In this document: one piece after another, positions 44,457-53,692 of the stretch
Layout of the letters: the number at the start of each line of letters is the position of its first letter
Numbering within the stretch: the stretch's first letter is position 1
From: Betaproteobacteria bacterium
GTDB taxonomy: Bacteria > Pseudomonadota > Gammaproteobacteria > Burkholderiales > SG8-39
Direction: 5' to 3'
Assembly: GCA_016713125.1 (NCBI GenBank)
Contig: JADJPT010000009.1
Span: 62,001 to 126,000, forward strand
Length of the DNA: 64,000 nucleotides
Notes under the pieces: generated by a model
The model's database searches: none
What the model was told of the DNA's origin: nothing
What the model saw: only the letters and a program-made list of their open reading frames with translations
Made by a program: the position numbers and the translations under genes

Positions 44457-44474
44457 TTAAAACGAACGTTTGAA
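44457..44474. promoter_or_regulatory. Candidate TetR/PsrA-type operator
   Basis: TTAAAACGAACGTTTGAA: AAACG and CGTTT arms around two central bases, extended by outer matches to 8 of 9 pairs counting from the centre outward except one. It resembles PsrA/FadR-type fatty-acid operators. It lies 50 bases in front of the TetR start and 60 bases before the divergent ABC exporter. Confidence 0.55.
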
Positions 44475-44534
44475 TGATACGAATTCTCCTCTGCTTGTCA
44501 AGTCCGGGTGACCGCCAGGGGCGATAATTGCAGG

Positions 44535-46394
44535 ATGACGACCAGCCACAGCCACGCTTCCGCAGCACCTCCCGCATCCGAAACCGGCAACAAGGCAGCC
44601 CCCACCGCTCCGGCAGGCAGCGGCCGCAGCGAATGGAGCATCATCGCCGGCCTGCTGCCCTATGTCTGGGAGTACCGCGGACGCGTCGCCGTCGCGCTGC
44701 TGTTCCTGGTCACCGCCAAACTCGCCAACGTCAGCGTGCCGCTGCTGATGAAGGAGATCGTCGACGGGCTGGATCCGCGCCACGCGATGCTGGCGGTGCC
44801 GGTGGCCCTGCTCGCGGCCTACGGGCTGCTGCGCTTCTCGACCACGCTGTTCAACGAGCTGCGCGACGTGGTGTTCGTGCGCGTGGTGCAGCGGGCGATC
44901 CGGCGCGTGGCGCTCTCGGTGTTCCGCCACCTGCACAGCCTGTCGCTGCGCTTTCACCTCGACCGCCAGACCGGAGGCATGACACGCGATATCGAGCGCG
45001 GCACGCGCGGCATGTCGACGCTGCTGTCCTACCTGATCTTTTCGATCCTTCCGGTGATCCTGGAGTTCGCGCTGGTGGCGGCCGTGCTGCTGGCCAAGTT
45101 CGACTGGCGCTTCGCCGCGGTCACCTTCGTCGCAGTCGCCGCCTATATCGGCTACACCTTCTTCATCTCCGAGTGGCGCATCGAAATCAGGAAGCGCGCC
45201 AACGAACTGGACTCGAAAGCCAACACCCGCGCCATCGACAGCCTGCTCAACTACGAGACGGTCAAGTACTTCGGCAACGAGGAGTTCGAGGCGCGGCGCT
45301 ACGACGAGAACCTGCAGAGCTACGAGTCGGCCGCGGTGCGCAACGAGATGTCGCTGGGCCTGCTGAACATCGGCCAGAGCCTGATCATTGCCGCGGCGGT
45401 GACGGCCCTGATGTTCCTCGCCGCAGAGGGCGTGGCGAACAAGACGCTGACACTGGGCGACCTGGTGCTGGTCAACGCGCTGCTGATACAGCTGTACGTG
45501 CCGCTGAATTTTCTCGGCATGGTGTACCGCGAGATCAAACAGTCGCTGGCCGACATGGATCGCATGTTCACGCTGCTCGGACACAACCTCGAAGTCAGGG
45601 ACAAGCCCGGGGCGCCCGACCTGCCGAGCGGTCCGCTGGCGGTCGAGTTCCGCGACGTCGATTTCCACTACGACCCCGCGCGCCAGATCCTGCACGGGGT
45701 TTCGTTCACCATTCCGGCCGGCTCGCGGGTGGCCGTGGTCGGCCATTCGGGCTCGGGGAAATCGACCCTCGCGCGCCTGCTCTATCGCTTCTACGACGTG
45801 ACTTCCGGCGCCGTCATGATCGGCGGCATCGATCAGCGCGAGGTCACGCAGAGATCGCTGCGTGGGGCGATCGGCATCGTTCCGCAGGACACGGTGCTGT
45901 TCAACGACAGCATCCGCTACAACATACGCTACGGACGCACCGACGCCAGCGACGCCGAAGTCGAGGAGGCGGCGCGAGCCGCTCAGATTCACACGTTCGT
46001 CGAGTCGCTGCCGCAGAAGTACGAGTCCACGGTGGGCGAGCGCGGGCTCAAGTTGTCCGGCGGCGAAAAGCAGCGCGTCGCGATCGCACGTGCGATCCTG
46101 AAGAATCCGCGCATCCTGATCTTCGACGAAGCGACCTCCGCGCTCGATTCGGAAACCGAGCGCTCGATCCAGGAGGAACTGGGGCGCATCGCGCTGGGGC
46201 GTACGACGCTGGTCATCGCGCATCGCCTGTCGACCATCATGGATGCCGACCAGATCCTGGTGATGGACGCCGGGCGCATCGTCGAGCGCGGCACGCACCG
46301 CGAATTGCTCGAGGCCGAGGGCCAGTACGCGCAGATGTGGGCCCTGCAGCAGGAGGAAGCCGAAGCGGAGGGCGCGGAGCGACCGGCCGTCTGA
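44535..46394 (+). CDS. Atm1-type ABC exporter (fused membrane and ATPase domains)
   Basis: A 619-residue half-transporter: soluble Ala/Pro-rich N-terminus, six-helix ABC membrane domain (about 35-335) and ATPase domain (about 370-600). Motifs: Walker A GHSGSGKST, Q-loop VPQDTVLF, signature LSGGEKQRVAIARA, Walker B ILIFDEATSALD and the switch His in VIAHRLSTI. The pair NYETVKYFGNEEFE and the helix pattern match bacterial homologues of mitochondrial Atm1, exporters of glutathione-complexed metals or persulfides. It would act as a homodimer in the inner membrane. It is divergent from the TetR gene. Confidence 0.92.
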   Translation: MTTSHSHASAAPPASETGNKAAPTAPAGSGRSEWSIIAGLLPYVWEYRGRVAVALLFLVTAKLANVSVPLLMKEIVDGLDPRHAMLAVPVALLAAYGLLRFSTTLFNELRDVVFVRVVQRAIRRVALSVFRHLHSLSLRFHLDRQTGGMTRDIERGTRGMSTLLSYLIFSILPVILEFALVAAVLLAKFDWRFAAVTFVAVAAYIGYTFFISEWRIEIRKRANELDSKANTRAIDSLLNYETVKYFGNEEFEARRYDENLQSYESAAVRNEMSLGLLNIGQSLIIAAAVTALMFLAAEGVANKTLTLGDLVLVNALLIQLYVPLNFLGMVYREIKQSLADMDRMFTLLGHNLEVRDKPGAPDLPSGPLAVEFRDVDFHYDPARQILHGVSFTIPAGSRVAVVGHSGSGKSTLARLLYRFYDVTSGAVMIGGIDQREVTQRSLRGAIGIVPQDTVLFNDSIRYNIRYGRTDASDAEVEEAARAAQIHTFVESLPQKYESTVGERGLKLSGGEKQRVAIARAILKNPRILIFDEATSALDSETERSIQEELGRIALGRTTLVIAHRLSTIMDADQILVMDAGRIVERGTHRELLEAEGQYAQMWALQQEEAEAEGAERPAV

Positions 46395-46501
46395 CGGCCT
46401 TAGTTCAGAAGGTTTCTAGAAATCCCGGTTTGCTCATTGTTTTTCTTGCTTTTTTGTCAATGTCTGCCTAAACTTCGTCAAATCCCGTCTTGGTCGGATT
46501 C

Positions 46502-47506
46502 ATGGAACAACCACAACGACAACTGCACCATCTTGAGAAGATCGTTGCGTTCTTCGCCTTGTTCGCCGTCGTTGCACTGACGGTGGGATTCGCGCAGGCG
46601 CAGACCATCTCCAAGAAGAAGCCGACGGTGGTCGCCAAGAAGGTCAAGGTCTCGTACCCGGCCGGCGGCACGGCGGCGGCCAAGCGCAAGGCCGTGGCGC
46701 GCACCAAACAGGGCGATCCTCTGGACGCGTTGCAGGCGGCCAACCCGCACCAGGTCTTTCTGCATTCTTCGGTCGCGCTGGTCCAGGACCTTGCCAGCGG
46801 CGAGACCATCCTTTCCAAGAACACCGAGGCCGTGCTGCCCATCGCTTCGATCACCAAGCTGATGACCGCCATGGTCACGCTGGACCGCGACCTCGATCGC
46901 GAGGCGCGCGTGGTGATCAGCGAGGACGACATGGACCACCTCAAGGGAACGCGCTCGCGGCTGCGGCCGGGCGGCGTGCTGACCCGCGACGAGTTGCTGT
47001 TGCTGTCGTTGATGGCCTCCGAGAACCGCGCGGCTGCCGCGCTCGCGCGCACCTATCCCGGCGGCACCGAGGCCTTCGTGCTGGCCATGAACGCCAAGGC
47101 GCGCAGCCTGGGCATGGCGGATACCCGCTATGCCGATTCGACCGGACTGAATGCGGCCAACGTGTCCAGCGCGCGCGACCTCGCGCGCCTGGTGCAGGCG
47201 GCCCACCAGTACCCGGTGATACGCGAGTATTCGACGCGCGACGCGGCCGAAGTGAATGTGCTCGGTCAGCCCCTGCAGTACCGCAACACCAACGGGCTGG
47301 TGCGCAGCGCGAGTTGGGACATCGGATTGTCCAAGACTGGCTTCATCAACGAAGCCGGCCGCTGCCTGGTCATGCAGGTGCGCATGGCCAGCAAGGACCT
47401 GGTGGTGGTGCTGCTCGATTCCTGGGGCAAGAATTCCAGGATAGGCGACGCCAACCGCATCAAGAAGTGGCTGGAAACCAGCGCACCCGCGCGCCCGCAC
47501 GGGTAA
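46502..47506 (+). CDS. D-alanyl-D-alanine endopeptidase, PBP7 type
   Basis: A 334-residue serine hydrolase of the S11 peptidase family. The N-terminal hydrophobic stretch (IVAFFALFAVVALTVGFAQAQ) is a signal peptide. The three penicillin-binding motifs are intact: SITK (near residue 117), SEN (near 174) and SKTG (near 276). It cuts DD-crosslinks in periplasmic peptidoglycan, as E. coli PbpG does. A lysine-rich linker follows the signal peptide. It follows the exporter by 107 bases and is convergent with the IclR gene. Confidence 0.9.
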   Translation: MEQPQRQLHHLEKIVAFFALFAVVALTVGFAQAQTISKKKPTVVAKKVKVSYPAGGTAAAKRKAVARTKQGDPLDALQAANPHQVFLHSSVALVQDLASGETILSKNTEAVLPIASITKLMTAMVTLDRDLDREARVVISEDDMDHLKGTRSRLRPGGVLTRDELLLLSLMASENRAAAALARTYPGGTEAFVLAMNAKARSLGMADTRYADSTGLNAANVSSARDLARLVQAAHQYPVIREYSTRDAAEVNVLGQPLQYRNTNGLVRSASWDIGLSKTGFINEAGRCLVMQVRMASKDLVVVLLDSWGKNSRIGDANRIKKWLETSAPARPHG

Positions 47507-47530
47507 ATTCTCAGTTCGCCTTAGTACCCT

Positions 47531-48310
47531 TTACCGGTGTCCCAGCGCGCGGGACACTTTCTCCGCGTACTCCTTCACCAGCGCAGCCCACTGCGGCTTC
47601 ATGCGATCGGCCGGCGTGGACAGTGACAGGCCGCCGATCAGGTTTCCGTTGTCGTCGCGGATCGCTGCCGCCACGCAGCGCACGCCGATCTCCACTTCCT
47701 CGTTGTCGACCGCGTAGCCCTGGCGCTGCGTCTTGTCGAGTTCGCGTTCCAGCAGCTGCAGCGTGGCGATGCTGTTCCTGGTATGCGCGCCCAGCCCGGT
47801 GCGCCTGGCGTACTCACGCAGCCTCGATACGCCGTCCTCGAGCAGGAACAGCTTGCCCGAGGCCGTGACGTGCAGGGGCGCGCGCGTGCCGATCGCATGC
47901 ACAACGCGCATCGCCGAGCGGCCCGAGGAGGTGCGTTCCACATACACGATCTCGTCGTCCTGGCGCACCGAGAGATTCACGGTTTCGCCGGTCAGGGTAT
48001 GCAGCTCGCGCATGATGGGCAGCGCGAGTTCGCGCACGCTGATGCGCGACTTCACCATGTTGCCCAGTTCCAGCAGGCGCATGCCCAGCCGGTAACTGCC
48101 CGGCTCGATGCGGTCGACGAAGCGATCCGCCGTCATCGCGGCCAGGATGCGGTGTGCGGTCGAGGGGTGCAGGCCGGTCGACTGCGCGATCTGTTTCAGG
48201 CCCAGTGGCTCGGGATGTTCGGCCAGCAGGTCGAGCAGCCTGATCATGCGTTCGATGACCTGGATGGGGTTCTTTGCCGCGTCCTTCGCGGTGTCTTTTG
48301 CTGTCGCCAT
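47531..48310 (-). CDS. IclR family transcriptional regulator
   Basis: A 259-residue regulator. The N-terminal winged helix (LGLKQIAQSTGLHPSTAHRILAAM region, about 35-60) binds DNA; the C-terminal GAF-like effector domain includes GTRAPLHVTASGKLFL and GGLSLSTPADR. It is divergent from the alpha-hydroxyacid oxidase gene, which it probably controls. Its promoter region holds an inverted repeat (CATTGT ... ACAATG) and a motif also found before a Bug gene at 26.0 kb. The effector is unknown, possibly a 2-hydroxy or 2-oxo acid. Confidence 0.92.
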   Translation of the reverse strand: MATAKDTAKDAAKNPIQVIERMIRLLDLLAEHPEPLGLKQIAQSTGLHPSTAHRILAAMTADRFVDRIEPGSYRLGMRLLELGNMVKSRISVRELALPIMRELHTLTGETVNLSVRQDDEIVYVERTSSGRSAMRVVHAIGTRAPLHVTASGKLFLLEDGVSRLREYARRTGLGAHTRNSIATLQLLERELDKTQRQGYAVDNEEVEIGVRCVAAAIRDDNGNLIGGLSLSTPADRMKPQWAALVKEYAEKVSRALGHR

Positions 48311-48328
48311 GATTGCTGCATCGCATCA

Positions 48329-48349
48329 ACGTTGTCTGGCGCATTGTAT
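48329..48349. promoter_or_regulatory. Candidate IclR site, shared with 25993-26013
   Basis: Carries TGGCGCATTGT and overlaps the left arm of an inverted repeat CATTGT-N15-ACAATG (48342-48368). It lies 19 bases upstream of the IclR start and about 90 upstream of the oxidase start. Confidence 0.45.
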
Positions 48350-48440
48350 CCCAAGAAATCCCACAATGTGAAACGATAGTCGGCGGCTGCGTGCTACCAT
48401 CGTGGCTCGCAAGCTGCTGATTTCCAAGGGAGAGAACGAA

Positions 48441-49580
48441 ATGCCAGTGGTCACCAACATCGAAGATCTGCGCCAGATGGCAATGAAACGCGTGGCCAAG
48501 CCCATCTTCGATTATGTGGACCGCGGGTCCTACGACGAACGCACGCTGCGCGCCAACACCAGCGATCTGGATGCGCTGAAGTTCCGCCAGCGCGTCGCCA
48601 TCGACGTCGATCACCGCTCCACCAAAGTGCAGATGATCGGCCACGAGGCCGCCATGCCGGTGGCGATCGCCCCCACCGGACTCACGGGACTGAACTGGGC
48701 GGACGGGGAAATGCTGGGCGCGCGCGCCGCCGAACAATTCGGTATCCCGTTCACGCTTTCGACCATGTCGATCTGCTCCATCGAAGACGTGGCGAGCGCG
48801 GTCACCAAGCCGTTCTGGTTCCAGCTCTACGTGATGCGCGACCGCGGCTTCGCCGCCTCGCTGATCGAACGCGCCAAGGCGGCCAGGTGCTCGGCCCTGG
48901 TGCTGACGCTGGACCTGCAGATCCAGGGCCAGCGCCACCAGGACCTGAAGAACGGCCTGGCAGTGCCGCCCGTGCTGACCCTCGGCACCCTGATCGAAAT
49001 CATGAAAAAGCCCGGTTGGGCCATGAATGTGATGACCGGGCGGCGCAAATCGTTTGGCAACCTCGAAGGGCGCATCGCCAACGCCGACACGCTGACCACG
49101 CTCTCGCAATGGATCGCCGGCCAGTTCGACCCCACGCTGTCGTGGAAGGATGTCGAGTGGGTGAAGAGCCTGTGGCCCGGCAAGCTGATCCTCAAGGGCA
49201 TCCTGGATGCCGAGGACGCGAAGCTCGCCGCGGACTGCGGCGTGGACGCGATCGTGGTGTCCAACCACGGCGGCCGTCAGCTCGACGGCACGGTTTCTTC
49301 CATCCGCGCGCTGCCCGAGGTCGTGCAGGCGGTGGGCGATCGCACCGAGGTGTGGTTCGACGGCGGCATACGCTCGGGCCAGGATGTGCTCAAGGCCGTC
49401 GCGCTGGGCGCGCGCGGCACCATGATAGGCAAGTCCTTCCTCTACGGCCTGGGAGCGATGGGCGAGGCCGGCGTGACACTGGCCCTGGAGATCATCCGCA
49501 AGGAACTCGATGTGACCATGGCGCTGTGCGGCCTGCAGAACATCAAGGACGCCAGCCCGTCCATCCTGCGCCCGGCCTGA
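48441..49580 (+). CDS. FMN-dependent alpha-hydroxy-acid oxidase/dehydrogenase
   Basis: A 379-residue (beta/alpha)8 flavoprotein of the lactate dehydrogenase/glycolate oxidase family. The catalytic His and Arg are in SNHGGRQLDG; FWFQLYVMRDR and LILKGILDAEDA bind FMN; WFDGGIRSGQDVLKA and GLGAMGEAGV complete the barrel. It oxidises an L-2-hydroxy acid to the 2-oxo acid. ATG 48441 follows AAGGGAGAG. It is divergent from its likely IclR regulator. Confidence 0.92.
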   Translation: MPVVTNIEDLRQMAMKRVAKPIFDYVDRGSYDERTLRANTSDLDALKFRQRVAIDVDHRSTKVQMIGHEAAMPVAIAPTGLTGLNWADGEMLGARAAEQFGIPFTLSTMSICSIEDVASAVTKPFWFQLYVMRDRGFAASLIERAKAARCSALVLTLDLQIQGQRHQDLKNGLAVPPVLTLGTLIEIMKKPGWAMNVMTGRRKSFGNLEGRIANADTLTTLSQWIAGQFDPTLSWKDVEWVKSLWPGKLILKGILDAEDAKLAADCGVDAIVVSNHGGRQLDGTVSSIRALPEVVQAVGDRTEVWFDGGIRSGQDVLKAVALGARGTMIGKSFLYGLGAMGEAGVTLALEIIRKELDVTMALCGLQNIKDASPSILRPA

Positions 49581-49592
49581 GCCGCGCCGGGT

Positions 49593-51533
49593 TCAGCGCG
49601 GGTCGCTGCGCCGGTCCGTGCCGCCCGGCCAGACCGGCAGCGTGAAGCGGAATTCCGCACCCGCGCCGGGACCGGAGTGCGCCGAAACCCGCCCGCCGTG
49701 CCGCTCGACGATGCGTTGCACGATCGCCAGCCCGACGCCCGTGCCCTCGTACTCGCGCTCGGTATGCAGGCGCTGGAACATGCCGAACAGCTTGTCGGAG
49801 TACTCGGGATCGAAGCCGCAGCCATTGTCGCTGACCGCGAACTCGATCGCGCCCTCGCGCATGGCTGAATCGATCACGATGCGCGGCCGGTTCGCTTTCG
49901 AGACGAACTTGATCGCATTCGACAGCAGGTTGATCCACACCTGACGCAGCAAGGACGGATCGCCGAGCACCACCGGCAGCTCGCCCAGGCTGATCTCCGC
50001 ACGCACATCCGGACCGGCGAGCTCCTCGACCACCGAGGCGGCAAGCGCGCGCATGTCCACCGACTGCCGGTTCACCGGCGTGCGTCCGGCGCGCGCGAAC
50101 TTCAGCAGGTCGGAGATCATGGTGTCCATGCGATGCGCGCTTCTTTCGACCAGATCGAGGTAGCGCGTGCCGGGCGCGTCGAGATGCCCGGCGTTGGAGC
50201 GGCGCAGCTCGGCGGTGAAGCCGGCGATCGCGCGCACCGGAGCGCGCAGGTCGTGCGAGATGGTCTGGCTGAAGCTCTCCAGTTCGCGGTTGGCCGCCTC
50301 CAGTTCGGCGGTGCGCTCGGCCACGCGCCGCTCCAGCGTGATGTTCAGTTCGCGCACCAGGGCTTCACTCCGCCGCCTTTCCGTCAGGTCGCGCAGGATC
50401 AGCTGGATATTGCCGTCCGGCAGCGGCCAGGCGCGTACCTCGACCGGGACCAGGCTGCCGTCGCCGCGCCTGACTTCGCGTTCGGTGACCAGCGAACCAC
50501 GCTCGAGCACCTCGCCCAGACGCAACGGCTGACCTGCCAGGTCGTCGGCCGCCATGAACTCGGTGATCGGGCGCCCGATCAGCGCCTCGCGTGGCAGGCC
50601 GGCGGCGCGACAGGCGGCCGGATTCGCATCGAGGATTCCGCCTTCGGGAGACAGTATTGCGATGCTGTCGGGCGCGGCGTCGAACAGTGAGCGATAGCGC
50701 CTCTCGCTGCCGGCCAGCGCCTTCTCGGCGGTGTGCTGCTCGGTGATGTCGCGCGTCACGGACATCAGGTGCGGGACGTCGCCGATCATCAGGCGCTCGG
50801 CATTGAAGATCACGGTGCGCCTGGCACCATCGCGCCGCACCAGCGTGCCCATCATGTTGCGCACCTTGCCCTTGGCGGCAAGTTTCTGCGCGACCTTCGC
50901 ACGCTGCGCTTCGCCCGACCAGATGCCCAGCGCGGTGGTGGTGCGGCCCAGCGCCTCGCTGGCCGGGTAGCCGGTGATGTGGCTGAATGCGGCGTTCATT
51001 TCCACCAGCATGCCGTCGGCCAGCCGTGTCAGCGCGATTGCGTCGGGGGTGGCGTGGAAGGCGCGGAAGAACTTCTCTTCGGACAGCGCCAGCGCCTCCT
51101 CCTGCATTTTGCGATACGTGACGTCGGTGAGCATGCCGGTCATCTTCACTGCGCCGCCCTTGAAGCCATAGAACGCCCGGCAGTGCGTCTCTATCCAGCG
51201 CACGCTGCCGTCGGGTGCGACCAGACGCTCCTCGCTGCGGTAATGCGGGCGGCGGCCCTTCAGACAGTCGACGAAGGCCTGGCGCGAGGAGTCCGCGTCG
51301 TCCGGATGCACCAGTGCGAGATAGTCGCGGAAGCGGCCCGCGAAGCTCTCCGGCGCCATTCCCAGCAGCGGCGAGAGGTCGCCGTACCAGGTGACGCGGT
51401 CGGTCACCAGATCCCAGACCCAGGTGACGATGCCCACGGTGTCCTGCGCAAAGCGCAACTGCTCCGCCTTTTGCTTCAGGTCGAGCAGTTCTTCCAGACT
51501 GGGCACTTCGCAGGTGAGCGCAGAATCGTCCAT
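49593..51533 (-). CDS. Multi-PAS sensor histidine kinase (paralogue A)
   Basis: A 646-residue soluble histidine kinase. Three PAS domains occupy about residues 20-140, 145-265 and 275-395; a coiled coil leads to HisKA with the phospho-acceptor His near 427 (SHDLRAP), then HATPase_c with NLLSNAIKF, DNGCGFDP and GTGVGLAIVQRIVERHGG. No transmembrane segment is seen, so it senses a cytoplasmic signal. No response-regulator gene is adjacent. Start at ATG 51533. It is clearly paralogous to the kinase at 55.2-57.6 kb, sharing the first PAS domain (GIVTWVWD, RVTWYGD). Confidence 0.9.
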   Translation of the reverse strand: MDDSALTCEVPSLEELLDLKQKAEQLRFAQDTVGIVTWVWDLVTDRVTWYGDLSPLLGMAPESFAGRFRDYLALVHPDDADSSRQAFVDCLKGRRPHYRSEERLVAPDGSVRWIETHCRAFYGFKGGAVKMTGMLTDVTYRKMQEEALALSEEKFFRAFHATPDAIALTRLADGMLVEMNAAFSHITGYPASEALGRTTTALGIWSGEAQRAKVAQKLAAKGKVRNMMGTLVRRDGARRTVIFNAERLMIGDVPHLMSVTRDITEQHTAEKALAGSERRYRSLFDAAPDSIAILSPEGGILDANPAACRAAGLPREALIGRPITEFMAADDLAGQPLRLGEVLERGSLVTEREVRRGDGSLVPVEVRAWPLPDGNIQLILRDLTERRRSEALVRELNITLERRVAERTAELEAANRELESFSQTISHDLRAPVRAIAGFTAELRRSNAGHLDAPGTRYLDLVERSAHRMDTMISDLLKFARAGRTPVNRQSVDMRALAASVVEELAGPDVRAEISLGELPVVLGDPSLLRQVWINLLSNAIKFVSKANRPRIVIDSAMREGAIEFAVSDNGCGFDPEYSDKLFGMFQRLHTEREYEGTGVGLAIVQRIVERHGGRVSAHSGPGAGAEFRFTLPVWPGGTDRRSDPR

Positions 51534-51655
51534 CGACCCGGGTCTATCGGCAGCAACACGGGAATCTACAGCCCGAACCACCTGCCGTAGTGTTGTCCAT
51601 GACAAATTTTGAACATCTTTGGTGCCGCCCGGCGACCGGAGCAGGGGCTGCGCTT

Positions 51656-53584
51656 TTATCCCTTTTTCCGGAGCGCCCTGCGCTGGAAGCGCCCGGCGGC
51701 CACCGCATCGGCCAGCTGTCCCTCGATCGGCAGCGGCTCCCCCTCCAGCGTGCAGGCCAGCAGCTCCGCCATCAGCATGCACCACAGGATGCCGCGCGAA
51801 GCGTAGCCCAGCGCGCCAAGCAGACCAGGCGCCTCGGGGATGGGGCCGACCAGGGGCAGCCGGTCGCCCGCCACGCAGCGCAGTGCCGCGCGCCCAGCCA
51901 GGGTGTGAGGGTCGAAGCCTGTTTCCGCCCCCGGAAGGATGCGCGCCAGACGCTCCAGATTCCCTGCGTGGCTGTCGACGCGGGTATTCAGGTCGGCGTC
52001 GTCGATGTCATAGCTGGCGCCGGCCACGGCCAGTCCGTGTACCGCCGGGAGCAGGCTGCCGCCGCGCAACAGTACGCAAGCCGGGGCGGCAAAGCGCCCG
52101 GCAGGCAGGTAGCTCAGTTGCCCGCGCACCTGGCGCAGTTGCACCGCCGGCAGCACTGCCAGGCGCTGCGCATCGGCGGCGTTGGCCAGCACGACCTGTG
52201 GCGCGCGCCCCAGTTCGCGGCCGCCGGCATCCAGCGCGGCCCAGCCTCCCGGGCAGGGCGCCAGCGCGGCCACTTCGGTTCCGTAGGCGACGTGCGCGCC
52301 CGAGCGCGCGACCAGTGCGGCGGCCAGGCCGGCCGGCTGCATCCAGCCGCCGCGTTCGAAGCACAGGCCGCCGGCGCCCACCGGGCGGCCGACCACGGAC
52401 TCTGCGTCTTCCCGCGAAACCCAGCGCGCGTACTCCCGCGGATAGCCCAGACGCTGCATGGCCTCTTGTTGAGCCGCTTCCTCCTCCGCGTCGCGGCCCA
52501 TCTGCAAGGCGCCACACGCAGCCCAGTTCGCACCTTCGATGCGCGGCCAGCGTTGCAGGGCATCGAGGAAGGCCGCGCGCGTCAGGCGGGCGAGGATGCT
52601 GTCGTCGCGCGTGACCACCGGATGGAAGGCGCCGGCATGGTTGCCTGAGGCCTCCATGGCCGGTGCGCTGTGGCGCTCGAGCAGCAGCAGGTCCCAGCCG
52701 CGCGTGCCCAGGCGCTCGCAGACCGCGGCGCCGGCCAGACCGGCGCCGATGACGATCGCGCGGCGTTGCGGAGCGCCCGCCGCATGCACGCCGAGCGGCG
52801 CATCGGCGCGCATCGCGCGTGGCGGGACGCGCATGGATTCGGTCGATTCGCGCGTGGCGCCGGTCGAGTCGCGCGTGGCGCTCAGCATGTCGCGCTTGCG
52901 GGCAAAGCCCGGTCGCTTCTCGACCCGCCAGCCGGAATGGGTGAGGGTGTCGCGCACGGCGGTGGCGGCCGTGTAACTGGCCAGCGTCGCGTCGGGCGCT
53001 GCGAGGCGGCCAAGCGCCTTCAGAACCGGTGCGGCCCACATGTCCGGGTTCCTGGCCGGAGAGAATCCGTCCAGATAGATGGCGTCGGCCACCAGGCGCA
53101 ACTGCGGAAGGGCCGCGGCAATGTCCGCGTAGGCCAGCGTGAGCACCACGCGTCCGCCCTCGAACTCGAGCCTGTGCATTCCGGGCACCGCCATGGGCCA
53201 GGCAGCGCGCAACTGCGCGGCGAGGGCGGAAAGCTCGCGGTGCTCGGCATGCTCGACGACCCGCGCATGCAGGGTGGCCAGGTCATGCGCGGCGAAAGGG
53301 TGCTTCTCCACGGTCACGTAATGCAGCCGCGCCGGGCGTCGCGTGTCCTCGCGCCAGGCCTGCCAGGTGGCGAGGAAGTTCAGGCCGGCGCCGAAGCCGG
53401 TTTCGAGCAGCACGAAGCGCTCGCGACCGGCCCAGCGGGCCGGGAGTCGATTGCCGCCGAGGAAAACGTGGCGCGCCTGCGCCAGGCCGCCTTCGCTCGA
53501 GTGGTAGACATCGCCGTACGCCGGCGACCAGGGCGTACCTCCGGCGTCGAAGGCGAGGGCGGCGGGGATCAGCGGTGCGGACAT
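51656..53584 (-). CDS. mnmC: Bifunctional tRNA mnm5s2U biosynthesis protein
   Basis: A 642-residue fusion enzyme. The N-terminal MnmD methyltransferase (about 1-230) has LETGFGAGLNFL and YLDGFSPARNPDMW. The C-terminal MnmC FAD domain has the dinucleotide motif VIGAGLAGAAVCERLG (near 280), SGNHAGAFHP and GALGYASRGILWC. Together they convert cmnm5s2U34 of tRNA to nm5 and then mnm5. A Ser/Thr/Arg-rich linker with a repeated TRDST/TREST motif connects the halves. Start ATG 53584. It is divergent from the SnoaL-like gene. Confidence 0.93.
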   Translation of the reverse strand: MSAPLIPAALAFDAGGTPWSPAYGDVYHSSEGGLAQARHVFLGGNRLPARWAGRERFVLLETGFGAGLNFLATWQAWREDTRRPARLHYVTVEKHPFAAHDLATLHARVVEHAEHRELSALAAQLRAAWPMAVPGMHRLEFEGGRVVLTLAYADIAAALPQLRLVADAIYLDGFSPARNPDMWAAPVLKALGRLAAPDATLASYTAATAVRDTLTHSGWRVEKRPGFARKRDMLSATRDSTGATRESTESMRVPPRAMRADAPLGVHAAGAPQRRAIVIGAGLAGAAVCERLGTRGWDLLLLERHSAPAMEASGNHAGAFHPVVTRDDSILARLTRAAFLDALQRWPRIEGANWAACGALQMGRDAEEEAAQQEAMQRLGYPREYARWVSREDAESVVGRPVGAGGLCFERGGWMQPAGLAAALVARSGAHVAYGTEVAALAPCPGGWAALDAGGRELGRAPQVVLANAADAQRLAVLPAVQLRQVRGQLSYLPAGRFAAPACVLLRGGSLLPAVHGLAVAGASYDIDDADLNTRVDSHAGNLERLARILPGAETGFDPHTLAGRAALRCVAGDRLPLVGPIPEAPGLLGALGYASRGILWCMLMAELLACTLEGEPLPIEGQLADAVAAGRFQRRALRKKG

Positions 53585-53692
53585 GCGGGGCCGGAGAGGG
53601 TGAAACCGTGGGCTTGGAGCGCCCAATCCTACCTAGAATGTCGCTTCCGCACCGCGTTTCGCGAAGGCGGGTCCGCAACGGGAGGATGCAAG

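Noticed and set aside
52815..52885. Possible tandem repeat inside mnmC
   Set aside because: Only two degenerate TRDST/TREST units in the interdomain linker; consistent with a low-complexity linker.
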